Part shown: positions 1-5,307 of the stretch, one piece after another
Layout: each line of letters begins with the position of its first letter
How positions within the stretch are numbered: the stretch's first letter is position 1
DNA from: Anaerolineaceae bacterium
GTDB lineage: Bacteria > Chloroflexota > Anaerolineae > Anaerolineales > Anaerolineaceae
Assembly: GCA_003448875.1 (NCBI GenBank)
Contig: DLXG01000262.1
Coordinates: 1 to 5,307, forward strand
Reading direction: 5' to 3'
DNA: 5,307 nt
Notes under the pieces: model-generated
What the model saw: the letters and a program-made list of their open reading frames with translations, nothing else
What the model was told of the DNA's origin: nothing
The model's database searches: none
Translations under genes and position numbers: made by a program

Positions 1-37
1 ACTTTACTACTTTGCACTAACAGGAGAAAATTAAAAC

Positions 38-66
38 TTGACAGACTGAGTGCTTACGGGTAGAAT
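38..66 (+). promoter_or_regulatory. Sigma-70-type promoter for the tRNA-Ala pair
   Basis: A perfect -35 hexamer TTGACA (38-43) is followed by a 17-bp spacer and a -10 hexamer TAGAAT (61-66), one mismatch from TATAAT. Transcription would start near base 73, about 14 nt before the first tRNA. It is the strongest promoter upstream of leuS. I see no second convincing promoter between the tRNAs and the leuS leader, so it may drive the leader too (inference). Confidence 0.85.
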
Positions 67-86
67 TCAACCACCCTCGAAAAAAG

Positions 87-159
87 GGGCCTGTAGCGCA
101 GTTGGGAGCGCGCTTCAATCGCACTGAAGAGGTCAGGGGTTCGAATCCCCTCAGGTCCA
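87..159 (+). tRNA. tRNA-Ala, anticodon CGC
   Basis: A full 73-nt cloverleaf can be drawn: a 7-bp acceptor stem, a 4-bp D stem (GCGC/GCGC), a 5-bp anticodon stem (CTTCA/TGAAG) with loop ATCGCAC, a 5-nt variable region, and a 5-bp T stem with the standard TTCGAAT loop. The anticodon is CGC at 120-122, which reads GCG alanine codons. The acceptor stem has the G3:U70 wobble pair, the main recognition element of alanyl-tRNA synthetase, and the discriminator is A159. CCA is not encoded (the next bases are CTG), so it must be added after transcription. The gene lies about 14 nt behind the predicted start site and is probably co-transcribed with the next tRNA gene, 59 bp downstream. Confidence 0.97.
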
Positions 160-218
160 CTGGGGCGGGTTCCCCAAGCAAACAGGTCAGTTTTCCTTAA
201 CAACCGCATCTATTTCAT

Positions 219-291
219 GGGCCCATAGCGCAGTTGGGAGCGCGTCTCAATGGCATTGAGAAGGCCGGGGGTTCGAATCCCCCTGGGTCCA
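219..291 (+). tRNA. tRNA-Ala, anticodon GGC
   Basis: This is a 73-nt cloverleaf with the same D arm as the first tRNA. The anticodon stem is TCTCA/TGAGA with loop ATGGCAT, and the anticodon GGC lies at 252-254, reading GCC and GCU. The alanine-specific G3:U70 pair is present (GGGCCCA against TGGGTCC) and the discriminator is A291. No CCA is encoded. The loop has the A32-U38 pair that is strongly conserved in bacterial tRNA-Ala(GGC). Together the pair covers two of the three usual Ala isoacceptors; a UGC isoacceptor should lie elsewhere. A terminator-like hairpin begins three bases after the gene. Confidence 0.97.
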
Positions 292-293
292 CT

Positions 294-334
294 CAAGAAA
301 CGAGTTGTTGCAACCCCGCACGGCTCGTTTTTTG
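294..334 (+). terminator. Terminator-like hairpin after the tRNA pair
   Basis: CAAGAAACGAG (294-304) pairs with CTCGTTTTTTG (324-334) over 11 bp with one G-U pair, around a 19-nt loop. The descending arm ends in six T residues (328-333), as in A-tract/U-tract intrinsic terminators. The GC core is only four pairs and the loop is long, so termination could be partial. That would let some transcripts continue into the leuS leader, which starts within a few bases. Confidence 0.5.
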
Positions 335-539
335 AAAGGCCATGGCAGGAGTAGTAAACCATCCGTCAGCGAGTCGGGAGGAGGAGGTGTGAGCCCGGCA
401 GCGCGCCTGCGGAGCGCGTGAGGTTGAACTCGCCTGTCGGCTCGTGATGAGCAGGCCGCAACGGTGAAGGCGCAGTAGTCGTTGCCGGGTTCGCCCGTTA
501 GCGCGTGCTGAGAGGCTCGGCATTCTCATGCCGGGCAAT

Positions 540-573
540 CAGGGTGGTACCGCGGAGCAACCCTTCGTCCCTG
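540..573 (+). promoter_or_regulatory. T-box antiterminator helix
   Basis: CAGGG (540-544) pairs with CCCTG (569-573), and GCG (552-554) pairs with CGT (566-568), leaving the 7-nt bulge UGGUACC (545-551) on the 5' side. This is the canonical two-helix, one-bulge antiterminator. Bases 566-570 are also needed by the terminator, so the two folds exclude each other. Confidence 0.9.
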
Positions 574-592
574 TCTGGATGAAGGGATTTTT
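561..592 (+). terminator. Regulated intrinsic terminator of the leuS T-box
   Basis: CCCTTCGTCC (561-570) pairs with GGATGAAGGG (577-586) over 10 bp with one G-U pair and a 6-nt loop CTGTCT. ATTTTT (587-592) follows. It is the default OFF structure when charged tRNA-Leu occupies the leader. It lies 25 nt before the leuS start codon, so control is at transcription termination rather than at translation. Confidence 0.9.
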
Positions 593-606
593 GCTTAATC
601 ACTAAC

Positions 607-613
607 AGGAGAG
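607..613 (+). promoter_or_regulatory. Ribosome binding site of leuS
   Basis: AGGAGAG ends four bases before ATG at 618. It lies downstream of the T-box terminator, so it is transcribed only when the leader reads through, and it supports the chosen start. Confidence 0.8.
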
Positions 614-617
614 AGGT

Positions 618-3395
618 ATGAACTCATCACCGATACCGGCATATAACCCGGGAGAAATTGAAAGTAAATGGCAGCAGCGTTGGGAGCAGGATGGCCTGTA
701 TCATTCCAATATTGACCCTTCCAGACCAAAGCACTACGCACTGACCATGCTTCCTTATCCTTCCGGTGATTTGCACATCGGTCACTGGTATGCCATGACT
801 CCCTCGGACGCGCGGGCACGCTTTATGCGTATGCAGGGCTACAATGTGCTCTTTCCAATCGGGTTTGATGCTTTTGGTCTGCCGGCAGAAAATGCCGCCA
901 TTCAGCGCAACATTCACCCAAAGGTCTGGACATACCGCAACATTGAAAACATGCGCCGTCAACTGCGCAGCATGGGCGCCATGTTCGATTGGCGGCGGGA
1001 AGCCATCAGTTCAGACCCGGAATATTACCGCTGGACGCAGTGGTTCTTCCTGAAGCTGTATCAGCACGGGCTGGCCTACCGCAAAATGTCGCCGGTGGAC
1101 TGGTGCCCGCACTGTAACACCACCCTGGCGCGTGAGCAGGTCTGGGGAGAAGACCGCCACTGCGAACGCTGCGGCACACCGGTCATTAAGAAAAATCTGG
1201 AGCAATGGTTTTTCAAAACCACCCAATACGCGGAAGAACTGTTGCGCTATGATGGAATTGACTGGCCGGAGCGCGTGCGTACCCTGCAAACCAACTGGAT
1301 AGGGCGGTCAGAAGGGGCGTCGGTTTATTTTACTACCCAGGATGGTGATTTGCTGGAAGTGTTCACCACCCGCCCGGATACGCTGTGGGGGGCAACCTTC
1401 ATGGTGCTGGCTCCGGAGCACCCGCTGGTGGAAAAACTGACCTCAGAGGAACAACGGGCTGCGGTAGAGGCTTATGTTCAACAAACCCTGCGGCAATCGG
1501 ATATTCAGCGCGAGGCAGCCGATAAGGAAAAGACCGGGGTGTTTACCGGCGGTTATGCGATCAACCCGGTCAACGGGCGGCGCATACCGGTTTGGATTGC
1601 CGATTATGTGCTGATGACATATGGCACGGGAGCAATCATGGCCGTGCCGGCCCACGATGAACGCGACTTTGCCTTTGCCTTGAAATATGGTTTGCCCATC
1701 CTCCCCGTGATTACCCGGCCGGATGGTCTGGCAAAATCCTTTGCGCCGGCTGGTTCGATGCGTGAGGGTTTTGTCGAAGCCTTGAAGGCTGCCGGCATTT
1801 CATTCGATCAGAATGAAAAGGGCGTTTTTGTGAGTCTGCGCAGCGGGCAGACGGATGCTTACCTGCAGATTGCCAAAGAATACTTGAACAGCGGTTACTG
1901 GAATGAAATTGTCGGGTCGCGCTGGGTGTTCATCTTTGAAAACGGTTTGTGGGAGTGGGAATCGCCGGAGGCAGAGGCCCGTATTCTGGCGCGCTGCAAG
2001 GAATTGCAGCCGTCTGTCCGGTCAGCGCGCACCTTGATGGAAATGTTGTGGAATGTTGAGTTTTATCGGGATGTGCTTTTCCATGCCGAATACGGCATGA
2101 TGATCAACTCGGCTGAGTTCAGCGGCACGCCGGGCGATCGCGCAAAGGCAGAAGTTACCCGCTGGTTGGAGCAAAACGGCAAGGGAAAATACGCAGTCAA
2201 TTACCGCCTGCGTGATTGGCTGATTTCCCGTCAACGTTATTGGGGCGCGCCGATACCGATCATCTATTGCCCGACTTGCGGGATTGTGCCGGTGCCAGAA
2301 GATCAACTGCCGGTGTTGCTGCCCGATGATGTGGAATGGAAGCCAACCGGTGAAAGCCCGTTGAAACTGCACCCCACCTGGCGGAAGACTACCTGCCCGG
2401 CGTGTGGTGGTGAGGCGGAACGCGAAACGGATACGATGGACACCTTCATGTGTTCATCCTGGTATCACCTGCGTTACCTGAGTCCGTGGTACCACGAAGG
2501 GCCGTTTGACCCCAAAGAATATGACTACTGGATGCCGGTGGATACCTATACGGGCGGCATTGAACATGCCACCATGCACCTGATCTATACGCGATTCTTC
2601 CACAAAGCCTGCCGTGACATGGAGATTACCAGAGGTGATGAACCCATGCTGCAATTACGTAATCAAGGCATGGTGCTGGGTGAAGATTCCGAAAAAATGT
2701 CGAAGAGCCGCGGCAATGTGGTGGCGCCGGATAATCTGGTGGCCGCTTACGGCGCCGATACGGTGCGGGCCTATTTGATGTTCTTTGCCCGGTGGGATCA
2801 GGGCGGCCCGTGGAGCAGCGGCGGGATTGAAGGCACCAGCCGCTGGCTGCGGCGGTTGTGGTCGCTGGTGCTGGAACCGGCTGCCTCAAAAGCGGTGGAT
2901 GAGAGTGTGATTCGGAATTTACGCCGCAAGGTGCATCAAACCCTGCGGGCGGTGACCCGCGATTTCCGCGAGTTCGAGTTCAATACGATTGTTTCGGCTC
3001 TGATGGAACTGCTAAATGAAATGAGCAAAGCCAAGCAGGCCGGAGCCTATGGTACGACGGCATGGGAAGAGGCCGTGGATATTTACCTGCGTATGCTGGC
3101 CCCGGTTGCGCCGCACATCAGCGAGGAGTTGTGGGAACGATTGGGAAAACCCTACTCGGTTCATACCCAATCCTGGCCGGTGGTGGATGAAGAAGCCGCC
3201 CGTGAAGAAGAAATTACCCTGGTGGTACAGGTCAATGGAAAGGTGCGAGATCGGATTCAAGTGCCGATCAACATCTCCGAAGAAGAGGCGAAAGCCAAAG
3301 CGCTGGCTACCGAGGGTGTACAACGTCATCTGGAAGGACGCAGCCCGCGCCAGATCATCTATGTGCCGGGCCGGCTGGTGAACATTGTGATTTGA
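618..3395 (+). CDS. leuS: Leucyl-tRNA synthetase
   Basis: A cytoplasmic class I synthetase that activates leucine with ATP and attaches it to tRNA-Leu. The 925 residues include HIGH at 53-56 and KMSKS at 693-697. A first zinc ribbon has CPHC (163-166) and CERC (182-185). The CP1 editing domain has the threonine-rich TTRPDT (250-255) and GTGAIMAVPAHDERD (336-350), whose last Asp matches the universal editing Asp. YRLRDW starts near 529. A second ribbon has CPTC (551-554) and CPAC (593-596). An anticodon-binding domain and a C-terminal tRNA-binding domain (VVQVNGKVRDRI) follow. No leucine-specific domain precedes KMSKS, as in the shorter Bacillus type of roughly 800 residues. The surplus length is an insertion at about 366-493. 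The ATG follows AGGAGAG and a T-box with a Leu specifier. The gene is complete, with no missing catalytic residue seen. Confidence 0.98.
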   Translation: MNSSPIPAYNPGEIESKWQQRWEQDGLYHSNIDPSRPKHYALTMLPYPSGDLHIGHWYAMTPSDARARFMRMQGYNVLFPIGFDAFGLPAENAAIQRNIHPKVWTYRNIENMRRQLRSMGAMFDWRREAISSDPEYYRWTQWFFLKLYQHGLAYRKMSPVDWCPHCNTTLAREQVWGEDRHCERCGTPVIKKNLEQWFFKTTQYAEELLRYDGIDWPERVRTLQTNWIGRSEGASVYFTTQDGDLLEVFTTRPDTLWGATFMVLAPEHPLVEKLTSEEQRAAVEAYVQQTLRQSDIQREAADKEKTGVFTGGYAINPVNGRRIPVWIADYVLMTYGTGAIMAVPAHDERDFAFALKYGLPILPVITRPDGLAKSFAPAGSMREGFVEALKAAGISFDQNEKGVFVSLRSGQTDAYLQIAKEYLNSGYWNEIVGSRWVFIFENGLWEWESPEAEARILARCKELQPSVRSARTLMEMLWNVEFYRDVLFHAEYGMMINSAEFSGTPGDRAKAEVTRWLEQNGKGKYAVNYRLRDWLISRQRYWGAPIPIIYCPTCGIVPVPEDQLPVLLPDDVEWKPTGESPLKLHPTWRKTTCPACGGEAERETDTMDTFMCSSWYHLRYLSPWYHEGPFDPKEYDYWMPVDTYTGGIEHATMHLIYTRFFHKACRDMEITRGDEPMLQLRNQGMVLGEDSEKMSKSRGNVVAPDNLVAAYGADTVRAYLMFFARWDQGGPWSSGGIEGTSRWLRRLWSLVLEPAASKAVDESVIRNLRRKVHQTLRAVTRDFREFEFNTIVSALMELLNEMSKAKQAGAYGTTAWEEAVDIYLRMLAPVAPHISEELWERLGKPYSVHTQSWPVVDEEAAREEEITLVVQVNGKVRDRIQVPINISEEEAKAKALATEGVQRHLEGRSPRQIIYVPGRLVNIVI
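1713..2096 (+). other. Extra domain of about 110 residues inserted in the LeuRS CP1 editing domain
   Basis: Between GLPILPVI (ending at residue 365) and MMINSAEFSG (from 494) the protein has about 128 residues where Bacillus- and E. coli-type LeuRS have only roughly 15-20. The segment is in frame and uses the same kind of codons as its surroundings, so it is neither an intron nor a frameshift. It begins with a Pro/Gly-rich linker and a helix-like stretch (MREGFVEALKAAG), then KGVFVSLRS. Another helix-like stretch leads into SGYWNEIVGSRWVFIFENG, which reads as paired strands, and the end is helical (EMLWNVEFYRDVLFHAEYG). It is rich in Trp and other aromatics. I do not recognise a named domain. 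It lies after the editing Asp and before the chain returns to the catalytic core. It may be a lineage-specific element touching tRNA or the editing pocket (inference). Confidence 0.75.
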
Positions 3396-3430
3396 TTATT
3401 TCGGCCGAAGGAGGAGAGCCCTTTTATCCT

Positions 3431-3461
3431 GCAGCAGCGAGGCGTCCGGCTTCGCTGCTGC
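3431..3461 (+). terminator. Strong hairpin after leuS, possible terminator
   Basis: GCAGCAGCGA (3431-3440) pairs perfectly with TCGCTGCTGC (3452-3461), giving a 10-bp stem with an 11-nt loop. The following bases GCTTAAGGCAATTTCTT lack a proper U-tract, so efficient intrinsic termination is doubtful. It could instead protect the 3' end of the leuS message. A small UUUC(UUCG)GAAA hairpin follows at 3473-3484. Confidence 0.4.
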
Positions 3462-3489
3462 GCTTAAGGCAATTTCTTCGGAAAAGCGT

Positions 3490-3495
3490 TATACT
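3490..3495 (+). promoter_or_regulatory. Possible -10 element for the creatininase-like gene
   Basis: TATACT lies 31 bases before the start codon at 3526. At a 17-bp spacing the -35 position reads AGGCAA, which is poor, so this would be a weak or activator-dependent promoter. Read-through from leuS is the alternative. Confidence 0.35.
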
Positions 3496-3525
3496 CAGAC
3501 ATTAGCTTTGGACAGATGAGGAGGC

Positions 3526-4212
3526 ATGATGCGGCTGGAAGACCTTAACTGGATGGATGTAGAAAGTTACCTGCAGCAGGATGACCGGCTGATGCTGATT
3601 CTGGGCGCCTGTGAACAGCATGGCTATCTCAGTCTTTTGACGGATGTGCGCATCCCGCTGGCGCTGGCCGATGCTGCCAGCGAACGGACGGGAGTGCTGG
3701 TTGCCCCTCCCCTGAATTTTGGGGTATCCCCTTACTTTTTAGCCTATCCCGGTACGATCAGTTTGCGGAGCAGTACTTTGATTCAGGTAGTTGAGGACTT
3801 GGTCAGGTCAGTCTACCGGCAGGGATTCAAGCGTTTACTGGTGTTGAATGGTCACGGTGGTAACGACGGGGCGCGCAATGTGCTGGTGGAACTGGCGAAT
3901 GAATTACCGCAATTGAAAGTGGGTTGGTATGCGTGGTGGCAATCGCACAGCGTGGCGGCCGTGGCAGAGAAATATGAATTAAAACCCGCCCACGCCAATT
4001 GGTTAGAAGCCTTTTCGTTTGTCCAGGTTGCCGAATTACCGAGAGGCTCAAAAACCCCCCCTTCCTATCAGGGCTTGCCCAATGCGGAACAAATGCGGCA
4101 GTTTTACGGGGATGGCAGCTTCGGTGGGCTTTATTCCACCCGTCCGGAAATTATGCAGGAATTGTTCGATGCCGCTCTTACCGATGTTCTTCACCTCTTG
4201 CAGTTTGATTAG
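3526..4212 (+). CDS. Creatininase-superfamily amidohydrolase, substrate unknown
   Basis: A soluble 228-residue protein with no signal peptide or membrane segment, close to the usual 230-260 residues. The superfamily hydrolyses cyclic or linear amides using divalent metals and includes creatininase, the formamide hydrolase ArfB and the peptidase MftE. Candidate ligands are E30 and H32 in GACEQHG, D40 in LLTD, H110 in NGHGGN, and E161 in HANWLEAF. The usual EQHGxHLPxxTD box reads EQHGYLSLLTD here: the second His is absent and the loop is one residue shorter, so a different substrate from true creatininase is likely. PPLNFGVSPYFLAYPGTISL is typical family core. Two ATGs are in tandem. GGAGG (3520-3524) is one base from the first and four from the second (3529), so the second may be the real start. 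The neighbours leuS and recX do not suggest a pathway. Confidence 0.88.
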   Translation: MMRLEDLNWMDVESYLQQDDRLMLILGACEQHGYLSLLTDVRIPLALADAASERTGVLVAPPLNFGVSPYFLAYPGTISLRSSTLIQVVEDLVRSVYRQGFKRLLVLNGHGGNDGARNVLVELANELPQLKVGWYAWWQSHSVAAVAEKYELKPAHANWLEAFSFVQVAELPRGSKTPPSYQGLPNAEQMRQFYGDGSFGGLYSTRPEIMQELFDAALTDVLHLLQFD

Positions 4213-4345
4213 CATCACATTCTATCAATCATTCATCGCATTACAGGCCGGAGCCAAAAAAACATTCAAGCCTTGCGGGAAGGGGGCGCTTGGTTGGTCA
4301 ATCATTTTGATCATTTAGCCTTGCGAATTTGTAACACCAAAAATG

Positions 4346-4373
4346 TTTTCAATATTAAAAAATCATGTATAAT
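4346..4373 (+). promoter_or_regulatory. Sigma-70-type promoter ahead of the structured region
   Basis: A perfect -10 TATAAT (4368-4373) is preceded by a 16-bp spacer and TTTTCA (4346-4351), four of six matches to TTGACA. The surrounding DNA is AT-rich with an A-tract in the spacer. The start site would be near 4380. It is about 380 bases from the recX start, far for an ordinary mRNA promoter, so it may serve an RNA gene or a long leader. Confidence 0.65.
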
Positions 4374-4379
4374 GTGTTA

Positions 4380-4660
4380 AGAAATTTGAAACTCCCTTAG
4401 CCCGGTATGATTGAAGCATGGGATAAGCATGGCAGTGGCGGGGAGAAACTGTTTGTGTTTGGATTTGCTCTCTCGATTGGGGAGAGATTAAGGGATTTGT
4501 AGATTAGCCGGAGAGTGAACACGGCTCTGAATTCAAGGCGTAAACCGCGCGCACATGGCAGTTTACGCTTGAACAGTGCAGTTAATGTGGAGGCTTAGGA
4601 AGGTGAAAGTTCCAAAAAAACATGGGTTGGGGTTTCGCCATAGCCTCATAAGGGGATCGA
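4380..4660 (+). ncRNA. Candidate structured RNA or long recX leader, family not recognised
   Basis: Starting just after a TATAAT promoter, the transcript could form these helices. TCCCTTA (4393-4399) pairs with TAAGGGA (4489-4495) and closes a multi-branched domain. That domain contains CTCTCTC/GGGAGAG-type pairing (4469-4487, 5-nt loop) and CAGT/ACTG. AGCCG (4506-4510) pairs with CGGCT (4522-4526). A 13-bp stem with one bulged G joins 4532-4545 and 4561-4573. GAGGCT (4590-4595) pairs with AGCCTC (4642-4647) around two small hairpins (GGAA/TTCC and ATGG/CCAT). No U-tract terminator is visible before recX, so the RNA may be a 5' leader. It does not show the signatures I know for tmRNA, RNase P, SRP RNA or common riboswitches. 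A divergent 6S RNA is not excluded. Ends are approximate. Confidence 0.4.
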
Positions 4661-4681
4661 AAGTATTGATCTATCTCAAAC

Positions 4682-4772
4682 TACGCTCCCGCTAATCTCT
4701 GTTTTACCCCGCACAAACTGGTTCTTCTCAGGCTGCTCCGGGCAGGCTGGTGTTGATTGAACGCGGAGCGTA
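4682..4772 (+). promoter_or_regulatory. Long-range stem enclosing the recX start
   Basis: TACGCTCC (4682-4689) pairs perfectly with GGAGCGTA (4765-4772). After one bulged C the stem extends by GC (4691-4692) with GC (4763-4764), about 10 bp in all. The loop of about 70 nt contains the proposed TTG start (4757), three bases before the 3' arm, and the weak ribosome-site candidate GGCAGG (4741-4746). The stem could limit recX translation. No ligand or regulator is indicated. Confidence 0.35.
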
Positions 4773-5307
4773 AGATAACGGCATTAAAGGTACAAAGGCG
4801 TAATCCTAATCGAGTGAATGTTTACCTCGATGGTGAATTTGCTTTCGGACTCTCCCGCATTGTGGCAGCCTGGCTGCGGGTTGGTCAGACGCTGAATGAT
4901 GAGAAGATTCGCTCGCTGCAACAGGAAGAAACCCGCGAAGTTGCCTATCAACGTGCACTGCATTACTTGAGTTTTCGCCCGCGTTCAGAGGCGGAAGTCC
5001 GCCGCAAATTAATTGAAAAAGGATTTGACCAGCCGCTGGTTGAGGAAATCGTCGAGCGTTTAAAGGCTGAACGCTGGCTGGGTGATGCTGACTTTGCCCG
5101 AATGTGGACGGAAAACCGCACCACTTTCCGCCCCCGCAGTCGTCGCTTACTGCGCTTTGAATTAAGGCAGAGGGGAGTTTCGGAAGATCATATTGAACAG
5201 GCGCTCAACCCTCTGGCGGAAGAGAGTGAACTGGCGTATCAGGCTGGTATTCGCTATGCGCGGAAATTAACCAGCCTGCAGCAGGATGTGTTTCGCAAGC
5301 GGCTGAC
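4757..5307 (+). CDS. recX: Regulatory protein RecX, 3' end cut by the window
   Basis: RecX binds RecA filaments in the cytoplasm and restrains or modulates recombination and the SOS response. About 183 codons are present with no stop before the window end. The N-terminal part ITALKVQRRNPNRVNVYLDG then EFAFGL is a RecX-type beginning. AYQRALHYLSFRPRSEAEVR, a second helical unit ending DADFARMWTENR, and RSRRLLRFELRQRGVS match the tandem three-helix repeats of the family. Frame and length fit a RecX of roughly 170-260 residues. The only start between the upstream in-frame stop (TGA at 4754) and the conserved N-terminus is TTG at 4757. GTG at 4814 would remove conserved residues. The ribosome site is weak. 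No recA is in the window. The upstream region is structured and may regulate the gene. The family call is firm; the start is moderately sure. Confidence 0.9.
   Translation, partial: MNAERKITALKVQRRNPNRVNVYLDGEFAFGLSRIVAAWLRVGQTLNDEKIRSLQQEETREVAYQRALHYLSFRPRSEAEVRRKLIEKGFDQPLVEEIVERLKAERWLGDADFARMWTENRTTFRPRSRRLLRFELRQRGVSEDHIEQALNPLAEESELAYQAGIRYARKLTSLQQDVFRKRL

Larger units (their letters stand above)
341..592 (+). promoter_or_regulatory. T-box riboswitch leader of leuS (tRNA-Leu sensing)
   Basis: A T-box leader binds a cognate tRNA by its anticodon and tests its 3' end, allowing read-through only when the tRNA is uncharged. Here Stem I spans about 341-460. A specifier-type segment TTGAACTCGCC holds CUC at 429-431, a leucine codon that pairs with anticodon GAG. 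Other helices visible are GCCTG/CAGGC enclosing GCTC/GAGC just after the specifier, GCAACG/CGTTGC, and an 8-bp stem III (515-522 with 529-536). The hallmark sequence AGGGTGGTACCGCGG lies at 541-555. Its bulge UGGU (545-548) complements an ACCA tRNA end, so it expects discriminator A, as tRNA-Leu has. The leader sits directly before leuS, which agrees with the specifier. The 5' boundary and Stem I details are approximate. Confidence 0.93.
4213..4756 (+). other. 544-bp intergenic region without a convincing protein gene
   Basis: The first part (4213-4340) is unremarkable. It has a loose CAAGC/GCTTG pairing (4267-4288) after the creatininase-like gene but no clear terminator with a U-tract. An AT-rich stretch (4325-4375) carries a promoter. 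The rest is dense in hairpins and is described under the candidate RNA and the recX leader stem. A 31-codon frame at 4407-4502 has no ribosome site. I see no insertion sequence, terminal inverted repeats, tRNA or CRISPR repeats. Confidence 0.7.

Noticed and set aside
161..176. TGGGG/CCCCA hairpin between the two tRNA genes
   Set aside because: It has only five pairs and no U-tract follows, so it is not a terminator. It may be a processing spacer or chance.
15..612. 13-base exact repeat CACTAACAGGAGA at 15-27 and 600-612
   Set aside because: The second copy includes the leuS ribosome site, but the first leads to no usable frame. A single 13-mer repeat is not very unlikely in a window this size.
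3049..3381. 110-codon frame inside the 3' end of leuS on the same strand
   Set aside because: It is a shadow of the leuS frame, with no family resemblance. The long minus-strand frames across leuS and the leader are rejected for the same reason.
3400..3418. Palindrome TTCGGCCGAA followed by GGAGGAGAG after the leuS stop
   Set aside because: The ribosome-site-like sequence has no start codon at a usable distance, and the palindrome is too short to call an operator without other copies.
4019..4318. 99-codon frame overlapping the end of the creatininase-like gene
   Set aside because: It has no ribosome site, its composition looks non-coding, and most of it overlaps a well-supported gene in another frame.
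4407..4502. 31-codon frame beginning MIEAWDKHGSGG, just after the TATAAT promoter
   Set aside because: There is no ribosome site before the ATG. An open frame this short is expected by chance fairly often, and it lies over predicted RNA helices.
4254..4623. 12-base repeat CCAAAAAAACAT at 4254-4265 and 4612-4623
   Set aside because: It is built around a simple A-run in an AT-rich region, with no target-site duplication or terminal inverted repeats to suggest a mobile element.
4598..4650. GGTGAAAGTTCC segment resembling parts of FMN or cobalamin riboswitches
   Set aside because: The other conserved cores of those riboswitches are absent, and recX is not an expected target.

Overview
The window looks like chromosomal DNA from a Gram-positive-like or Chloroflexota-type bacterium, and Anaerolineae is my best guess. 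The guess rests on the style of the LeuRS, creatininase-like and RecX proteins, a moderately high GC content, clear AGGAGG ribosome sites and a T-box leader. It is recognition from memory, not a database result. Every gene I can support lies on the + strand.

Bases 1-600 hold RNA genes and RNA control. A near-consensus sigma-70-type promoter (TTGACA, 17 bp, TAGAAT) precedes two tRNA-Ala genes with anticodons CGC and GGC. Both carry the G3:U70 alanine identity pair and neither encodes CCA. A terminator-like hairpin follows the second tRNA. Directly after it lies a T-box riboswitch with a CUC leucine specifier, a complete T-box sequence, a bulged antiterminator and a competing intrinsic terminator.

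Bases 618-3395 encode leucyl-tRNA synthetase (leuS, 925 residues). It has intact HIGH and KMSKS motifs, two Cys-type zinc ribbons and a full CP1 editing domain. Its extra length comes from an insertion of about 110 residues late in CP1. The T-box fits its target: uncharged tRNA-Leu would turn on the enzyme that charges it.

Bases 3526-4212 encode a creatininase-superfamily metal-dependent amidohydrolase of unknown substrate, with its own ribosome site and possibly its own promoter. Bases 4213-4756 (544 bp) hold no convincing protein gene. They do contain a consensus TATAAT promoter followed by a series of hairpins and long-range pairings, which suggests an unassigned structured RNA or a long 5' leader. 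Bases 4757-5307 are the 5' part of recX, a RecA modulator, cut by the window end and apparently starting at TTG.

The least explained parts are the insertion in the LeuRS editing domain, the structured region ahead of recX, and the arrangement of tRNA-Ala genes feeding into a tRNA-Leu-sensing T-box with no separate promoter visible.
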